Shown piece after piece: positions 52,688 through 60,983 of a stretch of DNA of 64,000 nt. The DNA lies in the NCBI GenBank assembly GCA_964602655.1, contig CAZRSF010000004.1, positions 1 through 64,000 on the forward strand, read 5' to 3'. The notes beneath the pieces were generated by a model. The model saw only the letters and a program-made list of their open reading frames with translations. It was not told where the DNA came from and did no database searches. The DNA comes from Moduliflexus sp964602655. GTDB lineage: Bacteria; Moduliflexota; Moduliflexia; Moduliflexales; Moduliflexaceae. Made by a program: the position numbers and the translations under genes. Numbering within the stretch: position 1 is the first letter of the stretch; each line of letters starts with the position of its first letter.

Positions 52688-53273
52688 GGCGAAGTGGGAC
52701 GATTTCATTGAGAAAAGCGTCGGTTCTGTCTTCCGGCACACGCAACGTCAAGGTGACGATGTCGGTAAATTGTTCTTCTATCAGAACGACTTCGTAGTGG
52801 GGTAACAGCCGTTTGATCGGCTCGAAATTGGCGTAGGAACAGGCGATTTCCAACGTTGCGGTGGCGATTTTTTGGGTCAGCGGCAGTTGTTCGATCACCG
52901 CTTTCGCCGCGCTGCTGTAAGCGCGAACCAGTCCGCCCGTGCCGAGTTTCGTGCCGCCGAAATAGCGCGTCACAACGAGGACGACGTCGCCGATGTCCGC
53001 GCCGCGCACAACCGCCATCACCGGCTTGCCGGACGTGCCCGCCGGTTCACCGTCATCCGATAAACCTTCCTGGACGCTGCTGCCATATCCGGCGCGAAAG
53101 GCATAGACATGATGCGTCGCATCCGGCATTTCGGCGCGAATACGTTGAATGAATTCGCGGGCAGCCTCGACGCTGTCAGCCGCGCCGATGGTGGCGATAA
53201 AGCGGGAGCGCGTGACGACAATTTCCGCGCGAACCGTGCTTGCTGGGATCGGATAGCGTTGGGACATGGACAT
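52680..53273 (-). CDS. yigZ: YigZ/IMPACT family protein
   Basis: This 197-residue member of the UPF0029 family has an N-terminal IMPACT domain with VVTRSRFIATIGAADSVEAA, DATHHVYAFRAGYG, the signature DDGEPAGTSGKPVMAVV and VVTRYFGGTKLGTGGLVRAY. The C-terminal ferredoxin-like domain is DUF1949. Related proteins bind nucleic acids or the translation apparatus, but the bacterial role is unclear. Its start codon directly follows the T-run of the tRNA-operon terminator, and no Shine-Dalgarno is visible, so expression may depend on read-through or a leaderless start. Confidence 0.92.
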   Translation of the reverse strand: MSMSQRYPIPASTVRAEIVVTRSRFIATIGAADSVEAAREFIQRIRAEMPDATHHVYAFRAGYGSSVQEGLSDDGEPAGTSGKPVMAVVRGADIGDVVLVVTRYFGGTKLGTGGLVRAYSSAAKAVIEQLPLTQKIATATLEIACSYANFEPIKRLLPHYEVVLIEEQFTDIVTLTLRVPEDRTDAFLNEIVPLRLK

Positions 53274-53306
53274 AAAAAAAGCGTTTCATCGCGACGATGA
53301 AACGCT
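53274..53306 (-). terminator. Terminator of the tRNA operon
   Basis: The arms AGCGTTTCATCG (53280-53291) and CGATGAAACGCT (53295-53306) form a perfect 12-bp stem with a 3-base loop, followed on the minus strand by seven T. It is seven bases past tRNA-Leu and abuts the yigZ start. Confidence 0.95.
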
Positions 53307-53312
53307 GATACA

Positions 53313-53401
53313 TGGTGCCGAGGGCCGGACTCGAACCGGCACGAAACGTTAGTCTCGAGGGATTTTAAGTCCCTTGCGTCTACCAATTCCGCCACCCCGG
53401 C
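53313..53401 (-). tRNA. tRNA-Leu (UAA)
   Basis: This is an 89-base class II tRNA with the acceptor stem GCCGGGG / CCTCGGC, A at position 73 and an encoded CCA. The anticodon loop CTTAAAA gives UAA, complementary to + strand bases 53365-53367. The long variable arm (CGAGACTAACGTTTCG) confirms the leucine identity, and the T-loop GGTTCGAGTCC is standard. Confidence 0.95.
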
Positions 53402-53427
53402 ACACACTGTGCTTCATAAGGCAGCTA

Positions 53428-53503
53428 TGGAGGCGACATCCGGATTTGAACCGGAGAATAACGGTTTTGCAGACCGTCCCCTTAGCCACTTGGGTATGTC
53501 GCC
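53428..53503 (-). tRNA. tRNA-Cys (GCA)
   Basis: This is a 76-base tRNA with the acceptor stem GGCGACA / TGTCGCC, the cysteine discriminator U73 and an encoded CCA. The anticodon loop in GGTCTGCAAAACC reads GCA. The T-arm CCGGTTCAAATCCGG is intact. Confidence 0.95.
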
Positions 53504-53518
53504 CCATAAAATAAAAAA

Positions 53519-53590
53519 AGCGGGAAACGAGATTCGAACTCGCGACCCTCGCCTTGGCAAGGCGATGCTCTACCACTGAGCTATTCCCGC
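53519..53590 (-). tRNA. tRNA-Gly (GCC)
   Basis: The acceptor stem GCGGGAA / TTCCCGC with U73, the D-arm AGCTCAGTGGTAGAGC and the anticodon stem-loop CGCCTTGCCAAGGCG give GCC. Unlike the two following tRNAs, CCA is not encoded; a T-run follows directly. First tRNA of the operon, in the common Gly-Cys-Leu order. Confidence 0.95.
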
Positions 53591-53891
53591 GTAACAAGAG
53601 GTAACATCTGAAGCAGGGGGAATTTTGTCAATAAAAATTTTCTGTCAGTCGCAAATTTTCTAAAAGAGTTGAGATTATCGCGAAACGCGCGATAACATCG
53701 TTCCCCCGGCAACAAAGGCGATTACGGAAAATGCTTGACAGAAAAACTTCTCAGCGCACAGTCATCATTGTAAAAACACGCACATTTTTTCTCAGATGAT
53801 TTATCATTGACGCGAGTCGCCAATGTCTCTATTATCAGGAGTAAACGTGATGATGTTCAATTCGAAGATCAATTTTTAAAGGGGAATCGCC
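53591..53891. other. Divergent gap between the tRNA operon and the zinc-ribbon gene
   Basis: Holds the tRNA promoter on the minus strand near 53603-53631. On the plus strand a TTGACA at about 53734 lacks a well-placed -10 box. The stretch GATTATCGCGAAACGCGCGATAAC near 53670-53697 contains a short GC-rich mirrored element. The ribosome binding site aaaggggaatcgcc precedes the zinc-ribbon gene. No other gene seen. Confidence 0.5.
53603..53631 (-). promoter_or_regulatory. Candidate promoter of the tRNA operon
   Basis: On the minus strand a perfect TTGACA (53626-53631) is followed after 17 bases by GATGTT (53603-53608), a poor -10 match, 12 bases before the tRNA-Gly 5' end. The distance is right for a short-leader tRNA transcript. 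Confidence 0.5.
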
Positions 53892-54482
53892 GTGAATACA
53901 TGCCCGACGTGCCAGACGACATTACGTCAGATTGACTATCAACAACTGACGCTGCTACAGTGTGAGACATGCAGTGGATTCTGGTTTCGGGAAGGACAAT
54001 TTCGCCAGGTCAAAGCATTCGGTTTTTCCGGGCTTCCCGGCGAGCCTTCCGAGGATGAACCCGACGCAGAAAACAGGATAGAGACGGCAACAGATAGAGA
54101 GCCTCCTACTCTTGCTTGCCCGGATTGTGATGTCTCTCTGATGCCATATACGTATGCCTATTCTACCGGGATTCAATTACATCGCTGCCCGCGTTGCACT
54201 GGAATTTGGGCGACTTACGCCGATTTGCTTCAGATCGAACGTCTGCTTGCCGGGTATCGGGAATCATTGGAAGAGGCCAAATCCAAAGTTATACCGCTGA
54301 TGATGAAGGTGAAGCAGCAAATTCAGGAAGAAGAACAAGCCCGCGACGCAGACAAACGAAGTCGCAGCTTTTTCCGCCGTGTCTTTCGAGGCAAGCCCGT
54401 AAAAAATCAACCGCGCCCATCACTGCATGACGAAGTTGATACGAACGCCAATTCAGAAGAAGGGGACGACGTTGAACAATAG
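53892..54482 (+). CDS. zf-TFIIB-type double zinc-ribbon protein
   Basis: This 196-residue protein has two zinc ribbons. The first is CPTC...CETC near the N-terminus (MNTCPTCQTTLRQIDYQQLT, LLQCETCSGFWF). The second is CPDC...CPRC (LACPDCDVSLMPYTY, LHRCPRCTGIWATY) at about 75-110. The GFWF/GIWA residues after each second pair are characteristic of the bacterial zf-TFIIB family. A helical, charged C-terminal half ends in a basic patch (SRSFFRRVFRGK) and an acidic tail. Function unknown, possibly a nucleic-acid or protein-binding adaptor. It precedes malQ by 68 bases. Confidence 0.85.
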   Translation: MNTCPTCQTTLRQIDYQQLTLLQCETCSGFWFREGQFRQVKAFGFSGLPGEPSEDEPDAENRIETATDREPPTLACPDCDVSLMPYTYAYSTGIQLHRCPRCTGIWATYADLLQIERLLAGYRESLEEAKSKVIPLMMKVKQQIQEEEQARDADKRSRSFFRRVFRGKPVKNQPRPSLHDEVDTNANSEEGDDVEQ

Positions 54483-54550
54483 TCGGGCGCGAGTTCGAGG
54501 ATTTTGTCCGTGATTATTCATTGTATTTTATAGCAAGAAGGAAGGGAAAC

Positions 54551-56035
54551 ATGCGATTCGAACGTTCGAGCGGGATTCTTTTACATCCGACATCATTGCC
54601 GGGAGCTTTTGGCATCGGAGAATTAAACAGTCATGCGTATCGGTTTGTTGACGTGTTAGCGGAATATAGGCAGAAACTCTGGCAGATTTTTCCGCTTGGG
54701 CCGACAGGCTATGGCGATTCGCCGTACCAATGTTTTTCCGCGTTTGCGGGCAATCCGCTGTTGATTGATATCGAGCAGTTCATCAGAGCGGGCTGGTTAT
54801 CGGTAGATGAAACGCAGCATCCCGCATTTGATGACCACAGCATTGATTACGGACCGGTGATTGAGTGTAAAACCCAATTACTCAAAACTGCCTATCGCAA
54901 CTTTCGAAAGCTGGCAACCGACGAGCAGCGGCAGCAGCTTCAGGCATTTTGCCAGCAGCAGAAAGAGTGGTTAGAAGATTACGCGCTGTTTATGGCGCTG
55001 AAGGATCATCATGGCGGCGCGGTGTGGAATACATGGGAAACCGCCTTAGTCAAGCGCGATCCGATTACGATGGCCGCCTGGAAAACCAAACTGGCCGACG
55101 AAATCGGGTATTATGAATTTTTGCAACATATCTTCTTCACGCAATGGCTCGCGCTGAAAGCGTATGCCAATTCCAAAGGGGTCAAAATCATCGGAGATTT
55201 GCCGATTTTCGTCGCCTTCGACAGTACAGACGCCTGGTCGCATCCTGACCTCTTTTTCTTTGATGACAATGGCCAGCCAGAATGCGTCGCGGGCGTGCCG
55301 CCGGATTATTTCAGCGCTACCGGCCAGTTATGGGGCAATCCGCTCTATCGTTGGGATGTCATGAAATATCGCGGCTATTCCTGGTGGACGGAGCGCTTCA
55401 AGAAAATTTTCGAATTGGTGGATATCGCGCGGATTGACCACTTTCGCGGCTTTGCGAAATATTGGCGCGTGCCTGCCGGAGAAAGCACCGCGATTAACGG
55501 TTCGTGGGAACCCGGCCCCGGCCAGGACCTGTTCCGCGCCATCGAGGAAAAATTGGGGAAATTGCCGATTATCGCCGAAGATTTAGGCATTATCACGCCT
55601 GATGTCGTCGCCTTGCGAAACGCCTTCGATTTTCCGGGAATGAAAATTCTGCAATTTGCCTTTGATTCAGGCGAAGAAAACGACTATCTGCCGCATACCT
55701 ACGACAAAAACTGCGTCGTCTATACCGGTACGCATGACAACGACACGACGAAAGGCTGGTTCGAAAAAGCGTCGGAAAAAGACAAACATTGGGTGCGGAA
55801 TTACTTGCAAACTGATGGCTCGGACATCTGCTGGGATTTTATCCGCGCCGCCTGGTCGTCAGTCGCCGACATGGCGATGACGCCGCTGCAAGACATTCTG
55901 GAGTTGGACAGCAACGGTCGCATGAATACGCCGTCAACCACCGGCATCAACTGGAAATGGCGTTTCACCTGGGATATGATTCCAAAAGAATCAATGGAAC
56001 GTTTGCGCCTGTTTACGGAAATTTACGGGCGATAG
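54551..56035 (+). CDS. malQ: 4-alpha-glucanotransferase (amylomaltase)
   Basis: MalQ transfers glucan segments between maltodextrins (GH77). The start at 54551 (MRFERSSGILLHPTSLPGAF) follows the ribosome binding site aagaaggaagggaaac; an upstream ATG at 54521 is not supported. Motifs include LGPTGYGDSPYQCFSAFAGN, IGDLPIFVAFDSTDAWSHPD, the nucleophile Asp in IARIDHFRGFAKYW, the acid/base Glu in IIAEDLGIITPDV and the YTGTHDNDTTKGWF block with a catalytic Asp. At 494 residues it is the short bacterial/plant D-enzyme form. It suggests glycogen or maltodextrin metabolism. Confidence 0.96.
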   Translation: MRFERSSGILLHPTSLPGAFGIGELNSHAYRFVDVLAEYRQKLWQIFPLGPTGYGDSPYQCFSAFAGNPLLIDIEQFIRAGWLSVDETQHPAFDDHSIDYGPVIECKTQLLKTAYRNFRKLATDEQRQQLQAFCQQQKEWLEDYALFMALKDHHGGAVWNTWETALVKRDPITMAAWKTKLADEIGYYEFLQHIFFTQWLALKAYANSKGVKIIGDLPIFVAFDSTDAWSHPDLFFFDDNGQPECVAGVPPDYFSATGQLWGNPLYRWDVMKYRGYSWWTERFKKIFELVDIARIDHFRGFAKYWRVPAGESTAINGSWEPGPGQDLFRAIEEKLGKLPIIAEDLGIITPDVVALRNAFDFPGMKILQFAFDSGEENDYLPHTYDKNCVVYTGTHDNDTTKGWFEKASEKDKHWVRNYLQTDGSDICWDFIRAAWSSVADMAMTPLQDILELDSNGRMNTPSTTGINWKWRFTWDMIPKESMERLRLFTEIYGR

Positions 56036-56040
56036 CAGGC

Positions 56041-56055
56041 AACCCTGGCAGGGTT
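56041..56055. repeat. Half-unit of the CCCTGGCAGGG palindrome
   Basis: AACCCTGGCAGGGTT lies five bases past the malQ stop, between convergent genes. It equals one arm of the repeat at 39809-39841. Confidence 0.75.
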
Positions 56056-56071
56056 AAGCTCGAATTTTTTA

Positions 56072-57064
56072 TCAACCAAGCTTCTTTCGCAGCTTCAATC
56101 GAATATCCGCAAGCCCCGCCTGCTCATGACGCGGCGGGCGCGGCGCGGCAAATCCCCACAACAGCCCCACGCCATACGATATGTGCATCAGCAGATACCA
56201 GAACGGCAGCAGCGGAACAAACAACAATTTTCGCTGACGCAGGCCGCATTGCGCAATTGCCGAGGCCGTTGCGGCTGCGGCGTAGATCATTCCAGGAAGC
56301 CATGCCAGCCAGCCGATCTGCCGACTGAGCGCCGGTAACGCAAACAGGTAGAGGAGCAGCGCGGACGGGAGAAAAAACAATAACGACTGGAAAGAAAACC
56401 CTTCGACAACGGTTTGTCTGGCGCGTCCCCGCCCATAGCCGAACATCTGCCGGATAAATGCTGTCAAATGCGTTCGGCGGCTGCGATACACGAGCGCGTC
56501 GGGATCGTACAAAAATCGGTAGCCTTTTCGCCTCAGCCGGGTGATGAATTCGTTCTCTTCATTCGGATACAATTGTTCGTTGAATCCGCCTTCTTTCAGA
56601 AAAATGTCACGCCGGATGCTCAGGTTGCAAAGAATCAATTCTTGCTCGCCAGCCTCGCGCGCGCTGCCTGATGGGAGATAACGCGCCGCCATTTTCGCAT
56701 GAGCAAAGGGCGAGGCCAGCGCATGTCCGGCAAGTTGCTGGAACGCGCTGTCGCTTGCGGGCGTCACGTTCGGCCCGCCGACGGCAATCGCGTCATGCGG
56801 ATTGTCGGCGTCGTAATGCCGGGCAACCTGGCGGAACAACGTCGGCGGCGCAATCGAATCGTTATCCAGAAAATAGAGTATTTCTCCCTGCGCCGCCGCC
56901 GTCGCCCGATTGCGCTGCGTTGACGGATGATTGCCGATGGTTTCGATGATTTCGAGGAGTTCTTGCGGGTAATCGCTGTGGAGAATCGCCTGAATCGCCT
57001 GCTCGGCGGAATCGCGTTCGCGGCGGGGCAGAATGATGGAAATTGTCGGAAATTTCACGAGCAA
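56072..57064 (-). CDS. Glycosyltransferase family 2 with C-terminal membrane helices
   Basis: This 330-residue GT-A enzyme starts MLVKFPTISIILPRRERDSA. The acceptor/nucleotide region includes GEILYFLDNDSIAPPTLFRQ, where DND supplies the metal-binding acid. LYPNEENEFITRLRRKGYRF carries the EE/ED catalytic motif. Two to three membrane helices follow from about residue 220. This layout matches membrane-bound dolichyl-phosphate or processive glycosyltransferases. It ends the second envelope-glycan cluster, 48 bases after the SGNH gene, with a perfect palindrome in the gap. Confidence 0.85.
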   Translation of the reverse strand: MLVKFPTISIILPRRERDSAEQAIQAILHSDYPQELLEIIETIGNHPSTQRNRATAAAQGEILYFLDNDSIAPPTLFRQVARHYDADNPHDAIAVGGPNVTPASDSAFQQLAGHALASPFAHAKMAARYLPSGSAREAGEQELILCNLSIRRDIFLKEGGFNEQLYPNEENEFITRLRRKGYRFLYDPDALVYRSRRTHLTAFIRQMFGYGRGRARQTVVEGFSFQSLLFFLPSALLLYLFALPALSRQIGWLAWLPGMIYAAAATASAIAQCGLRQRKLLFVPLLPFWYLLMHISYGVGLLWGFAAPRPPRHEQAGLADIRLKLRKKLG

Positions 57065-57078
57065 AGATCATTTTTGCG

Positions 57079-57110
57079 TTGTAGGGCGAAACTATAGTTT
57101 CGCCCTACAA
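57079..57110. repeat. 32-base perfect palindrome, TTGTAGGGCGAAACT word
   Basis: TTGTAGGGCGAAACTA and its exact complement TAGTTTCGCCCTACAA form one uninterrupted self-complementary element. It lies inside the operon gap between the SGNH gene stop and the GT2 start. Same family as 43634-43681 and 50137-50166. Confidence 0.95.
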
Positions 57111-57112
57111 AA

Positions 57113-58321
57113 TTAACGTTTATATGGCTGCAAGGCCGGATGCTCGCGCAGGCGGCGGACGAACGCTTCGGCGAAAATGCGGTTGGCCTCTTCGTTTGGG
57201 TGCCCTTCCCAGGGACTCACATTCAATTTCCGACCATCGTAAGTTTTATAATATTCTTCAGTCGCGATCACATCCATTCCGGCCAATTGCAGACTTGTTT
57301 CCGCTAAACGCGCCACCTGATAGCTTCGGCCATGATAGACGGGGTATTGGTCCAAAACCATCGCGGTGATTGGCGGCAATTCGTTCGTTAGAACAAAATA
57401 ATTCATTGCCGTCACGTCTCTGGTAAAGCGAAGTTGATAGTCATACAATCCATCCAGAATATTGCTCAAAAACGTTGCCCGCAGGCCGAGGCGCATTAAC
57501 ACGTCATTATACGCGCGTTCAAAAAATTCTCCAGCGGCCGTCTGTTCGATCATGTGCTGTTTAAATGAGATTGGAAGCGGAACCGCATAGGCGTGAAGCT
57601 GTTCTCTGGAACGCTGTAGTTCCGAACTTCCCAAAAAGTCATTCAGACAGACGCCATACACGACGATGTCAGGCGTTAATTGCGGCACGGCAGATAAGAG
57701 CAACGCATACACATCCTCGCTTTGATAGCCAGGAATGCCCATATTCAGGACTTCTACACGGAAATCTGTGTGGAGTTCGCGTTGCATGATTGCGGAATAC
57801 GTATCCTCTTGGGCAATGCCCGATCCATACGTTAATGAATCGCCGACCACGATAATCCGGCATGTCTCAGGATTTTTCGCTGTAAATGGCTCGGTGCGGC
57901 GCATATTATACTCATTCGACACATGAAGTTTACCATGCCAGTAATAGGCTTCTACGGCTCCGGGAACAAACGCTTCCCGCCGTTCCCATTCTTCCGGCAT
58001 GGTCAGCAGGCGTTTTTCGCCCTTCCGCTGCGCTTGAATTCGAAGAACGCCTTCGAATGCCGTCAGTATCAACATGATGGAGCAGACCAGCAATAACACA
58101 TTCCAGTAGGTTGAGAGCTTGCTTTCGCGATGAAAGAGGCGCAACGTGAGCAGATGAATTTCTCTGATACAAAGTATCAGCGCCGCCAAAATGATCGTAA
58201 GAAGCGCCCATGTCCAGATGCCGGAAGAATCAGGCAATAAGCGCCATCCCCCGATAATTCCCAATTGCAGGAACAGGATGGAGACGATATGTAAGGAAAT
58301 ATGTCGCTTCGAAATCATCAT
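57113..58321 (-). CDS. Membrane-anchored SGNH hydrolase-like protein
   Basis: This 402-residue protein has three N-terminal membrane helices (residues 8-105). A periplasmic SGNH domain follows: the GDS nucleophile block IIVVGDSLTYGSGIAQED, VEVLNMGIPGYQSEDVY and DIVVYGVCLNDF (the Gly/Asn oxyanion motifs), and a C-terminal SPWEGHPNEEANRIFAEAF with His in the triad position. It is a distant paralogue of the protein at 12067-13158. An O-acyl transfer or hydrolysis role on glycans is likely. It is eight bases downstream of the disrupted GT39-like gene. Confidence 0.8.
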   Translation of the reverse strand: MMISKRHISLHIVSILFLQLGIIGGWRLLPDSSGIWTWALLTIILAALILCIREIHLLTLRLFHRESKLSTYWNVLLLVCSIMLILTAFEGVLRIQAQRKGEKRLLTMPEEWERREAFVPGAVEAYYWHGKLHVSNEYNMRRTEPFTAKNPETCRIIVVGDSLTYGSGIAQEDTYSAIMQRELHTDFRVEVLNMGIPGYQSEDVYALLLSAVPQLTPDIVVYGVCLNDFLGSSELQRSREQLHAYAVPLPISFKQHMIEQTAAGEFFERAYNDVLMRLGLRATFLSNILDGLYDYQLRFTRDVTAMNYFVLTNELPPITAMVLDQYPVYHGRSYQVARLAETSLQLAGMDVIATEEYYKTYDGRKLNVSPWEGHPNEEANRIFAEAFVRRLREHPALQPYKR

Positions 58322-58329
58322 AGTATACG

Positions 58330-58640
58330 CTATCGAGCCGTCTCGTCGTGTTTCAGCGCAAGCGCTACAATATCCGTATCTTCGTACACAATCCGATACG
58401 GCGACTCCGGTGCAAACAAGCGAACATGCAAATCGTAAATACGATGCGGGCCGCCATGATTCAGATCATTGCTCATGACGAATTGCAGATCGGCAAAGCG
58501 TGTTCCCGGCTTTTTCCACGACCAGCGCCCGGACATGGTTTTGTTGATCAGAATGATTTCCGGTTGCGTGGCAATAACCGCGTCCGTATCCACGCCCCAG
58601 GCGGTCTGATAATTTGTAAATTTCGGGTTTTGATAACAAT
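58330..58640 (-). pseudogene. C-terminal fragment of a GT39-like gene, separated by an insertion sequence
   Basis: The fragment encodes about 103 residues (from YCYQNPKFTNYQTAWGVDTD to the end). It is the natural continuation of the gene at 59679-60983. Removing the element at 58641-59680 and one 3-base target copy joins the two parts in frame to 536 residues. The fragment is a soluble periplasmic tail. Any start codons for it lie in insertion-sequence DNA, so expression is unlikely. Confidence 0.8.
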
Positions 58641-59680
58641 AGACATCTTTCCTAAATAGTAATCTTGGTTGCGTGATATTTACGTCATATAGCGTAGATT
58701 GACCAAACCGGCAATCAGTGTCCATGTTTGGCCAAAATGTTTGTGTTTTCCACGATAGGTGTCTTTGACAATCCGAAAAATTTTACAGCGCCGATTGACG
58801 TGTTCAATGGCAATACGTACTCGAGAAAGCGCCTGGTTATATGCCTGTTCATCGGAGGTCACCTCGCGAATTTTAGGTTTTTTGATCGGGATCAGGCTGT
58901 TGTGATGGAGATGTCCAATGCCTTGATAGCCTGAATCGGCATACACTTCGACATGGGGGGCGAGAGGCAATCTGGTCTGTTTGAACAGCGTCAAATCATG
59001 CATCCGCCCCAAGCCGCATACGACAGAGACAATCTGCAAACTGCATAATCCAACCATCAATTGGGCTTTGATCGTATGCCGTTTCTTTTTGCCCGAATAA
59101 TACGCCCGTTGTCCTCGCGTCGGACGTTCAATCGGTTGTTCGGTCACATCGAGGAGTAACGCAGTTGTCTCGTGAGCGAATAAGGCTTTATGCCCTGGTA
59201 ATCGTAGGAGAGCGACAAGATACGTCCGGTATCGCTCATACAGTTTATGGGCGTACGATTCACTGATGCCGAATTGAGCGCCTAATTGCTGAAACGTGGG
59301 ATAATGACGGACATATGTGAACGTCAGGAGCAACTTATCTTCGATGGTGAGGCAACTGGATTGTTTGCCGCGTCGTTTCATCGGCCAACGGATACGTTCT
59401 GTCGCAATGAGCAAGGCGACCTGATCGCGGAGCACCAGAAATTGGTCGAGTGTGACTCCCACATCACGAAGAAATTCGTCTGGGGGCAGTGTAGAAACCG
59501 TCGTAAAGCGTCGCATAGACATCTCCTTCACAAAAGAACAAGAGGGCAAAAACTCTCGTAACTCCAAAGAAGCCAATGCCTGACGGTGATATGATTTTAG
59601 CAAGGTATTTTTAGACAGTTTTTGTCTGAACATTTTTTCTTCACCGCCTGTGAGGAAACATTTATTCAAGAAAGATGTCT
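58641..59680. mobile_element. IS5-family (ISL2-like) insertion sequence
   Basis: The 1040-bp element is bounded by imperfect terminal inverted repeats starting AGACATCTTTC on both sides (left AGACATCTTTCCTAAATA, right AGACATCTTTCTTGAATA in reverse). It is flanked by the direct repeat AAT (58638-58640 and 59681-59683), matching the ANT target typical of ISL2-type elements. It carries one transposase gene with all catalytic residues, so it looks recent and possibly active. Confidence 0.88.
58680..59516 (-). CDS. IS5-family transposase (HTH-DDE)
   Basis: With the start at 59516 (MRRFTTVSTLPPDEFLRDVG), chosen for the ribosome binding site gaaggagatgtct, the transposase has 278 residues; the frame stays open upstream to 59669. 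An N-terminal helix-turn-helix (LTIEDKLLLTFTYVRHYPTF, then FGISESYAHKLYERYR) precedes the RNase H-like domain. Catalytic acids are seen in LLLDVTEQPIERP (first Asp), EVYADSGYQGI (second Asp) and VRIAIEHVNRRCKIFR (Glu). The YYSGKKKRHTIKAQL block is typical of the DDE_Tnp_4 group. Confidence 0.9.
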   Translation of the reverse strand: MRRFTTVSTLPPDEFLRDVGVTLDQFLVLRDQVALLIATERIRWPMKRRGKQSSCLTIEDKLLLTFTYVRHYPTFQQLGAQFGISESYAHKLYERYRTYLVALLRLPGHKALFAHETTALLLDVTEQPIERPTRGQRAYYSGKKKRHTIKAQLMVGLCSLQIVSVVCGLGRMHDLTLFKQTRLPLAPHVEVYADSGYQGIGHLHHNSLIPIKKPKIREVTSDEQAYNQALSRVRIAIEHVNRRCKIFRIVKDTYRGKHKHFGQTWTLIAGLVNLRYMT

Positions 59681-60983
59681 AATAAACATCGGCTAAAATC
59701 GAAGTTTCCGGCGGAAAATGCTGCTCGATCCAGGCGCTCGCCTGCAAATAGGGATGATCATATTTCTGCGAACTGGCCTTCATGAATTGAATGGTCGCGA
59801 CCGTCATCGGCAGAATCGCGACCGTCAGGCCGCAGGCGACAAACAGATTCCAGCGTTCCGCGCGTTTCCTGCTCTGCGCAAACAAGGCGATGCCCGCGCC
59901 GCTTAGTACGATAACGTAGGGCAGCAGATGAAAGAGATAACGCGGGGTTCTGGCGCGAACGAAGAAAAACAGATGCAGAAACACAAACGCGCTATACGGC
60001 AGCAGCGTAAGCAGGGCGCGATGAAGCGGCGTGGCAAGCAAGGCGCGCGGCTGCCGGCGATGTTGGAACAGATACCAAGCGAGCAGCGCCAACCCGACCG
60101 CGACGATCACGCTGCCGCTCAAGCCGAATTCGCGGTAGATGACGGGAAACCAGAGAAACGGATTCGCCGGTTCGGCGGCGGATGTGCCGATGGAGACATG
60201 CGTTGATTCGAAGCGAATATCTGTGACGACTTCGTGAAAATTCGCAATCACGGTCGGATTCGTGACGAGCCAGACGCCGAGAAATAACGCGGTCATGCCT
60301 GCCAGCGCAAGTAGAAAGCGTCCGGCATCGCGCCATGTCAATCGCTGTTGCGCCGCGATCCGGTCATGGATGACGGCGAAAAATGACGGCAGCGGCAAAA
60401 ATGGGAACATGAAAATTCCCGAATACTTTGTGGCGAAGGCAAGCCCGGCAATTGCGGCGGCGGCGAATGCGCCGGAAACGCGTTGATAACGGCAGGCGAC
60501 ATACATGGCGAGCAGCAGCAGACACGCTTGCAGCAAATCGGGGTGGACATATTGCGCCCAGAAATAGAGATTTGGGGTTGACGCAAGCAGGACGGCGAAG
60601 CAGGACGCGAACAGCGCGTCGTTCGTCGCCAATTTCATCATCCGATACATAACGAGCATCAACAAGACGTAGGCCGCAAACGAGACGGCGCGGGCTAACG
60701 CGGCTAAAAAGCGCATATCTACCGCATAATCAAGCGCCTGAAAGACGCGGGCGAGATAGAAGATGACGCTGTGATAGATGTAGCCGTAGTTATAAAAGCC
60801 ATACGGATCGAGACGATTTTCTTGCAGGTTTTGCGCGATTTTTTCGACGGCATACGGTTCATCGGTCGAAAACACGGCCATCATGGCGAGATCGTCAATG
60901 CCATAACTGATCGTGATCGCCGCTGCCATCAACAACAGCAGCGCCGCGACGGCTAAGATGCTTTGCAGGAGAATTTTTATCAT
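59679..60983 (-). pseudogene. N-terminal part of a GT39/PMT_2-like membrane glycosyltransferase, disrupted by an insertion sequence
   Basis: Encodes the first 434 residues up to ETSILADVY, after which a stop is created by the insertion sequence end. The start ATG at 60983 overlaps the YfhO stop (TGATG). The protein has about eleven membrane helices. The first periplasmic loop has DDLAMMAVFSTDEPYAVEKI, in the position of the acidic motif of ArnT/PMT-type enzymes. It probably used a polyprenyl-linked sugar. The truncated protein keeps all helices but lacks the C-terminal soluble domain, so some activity cannot be excluded. Confidence 0.82.
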
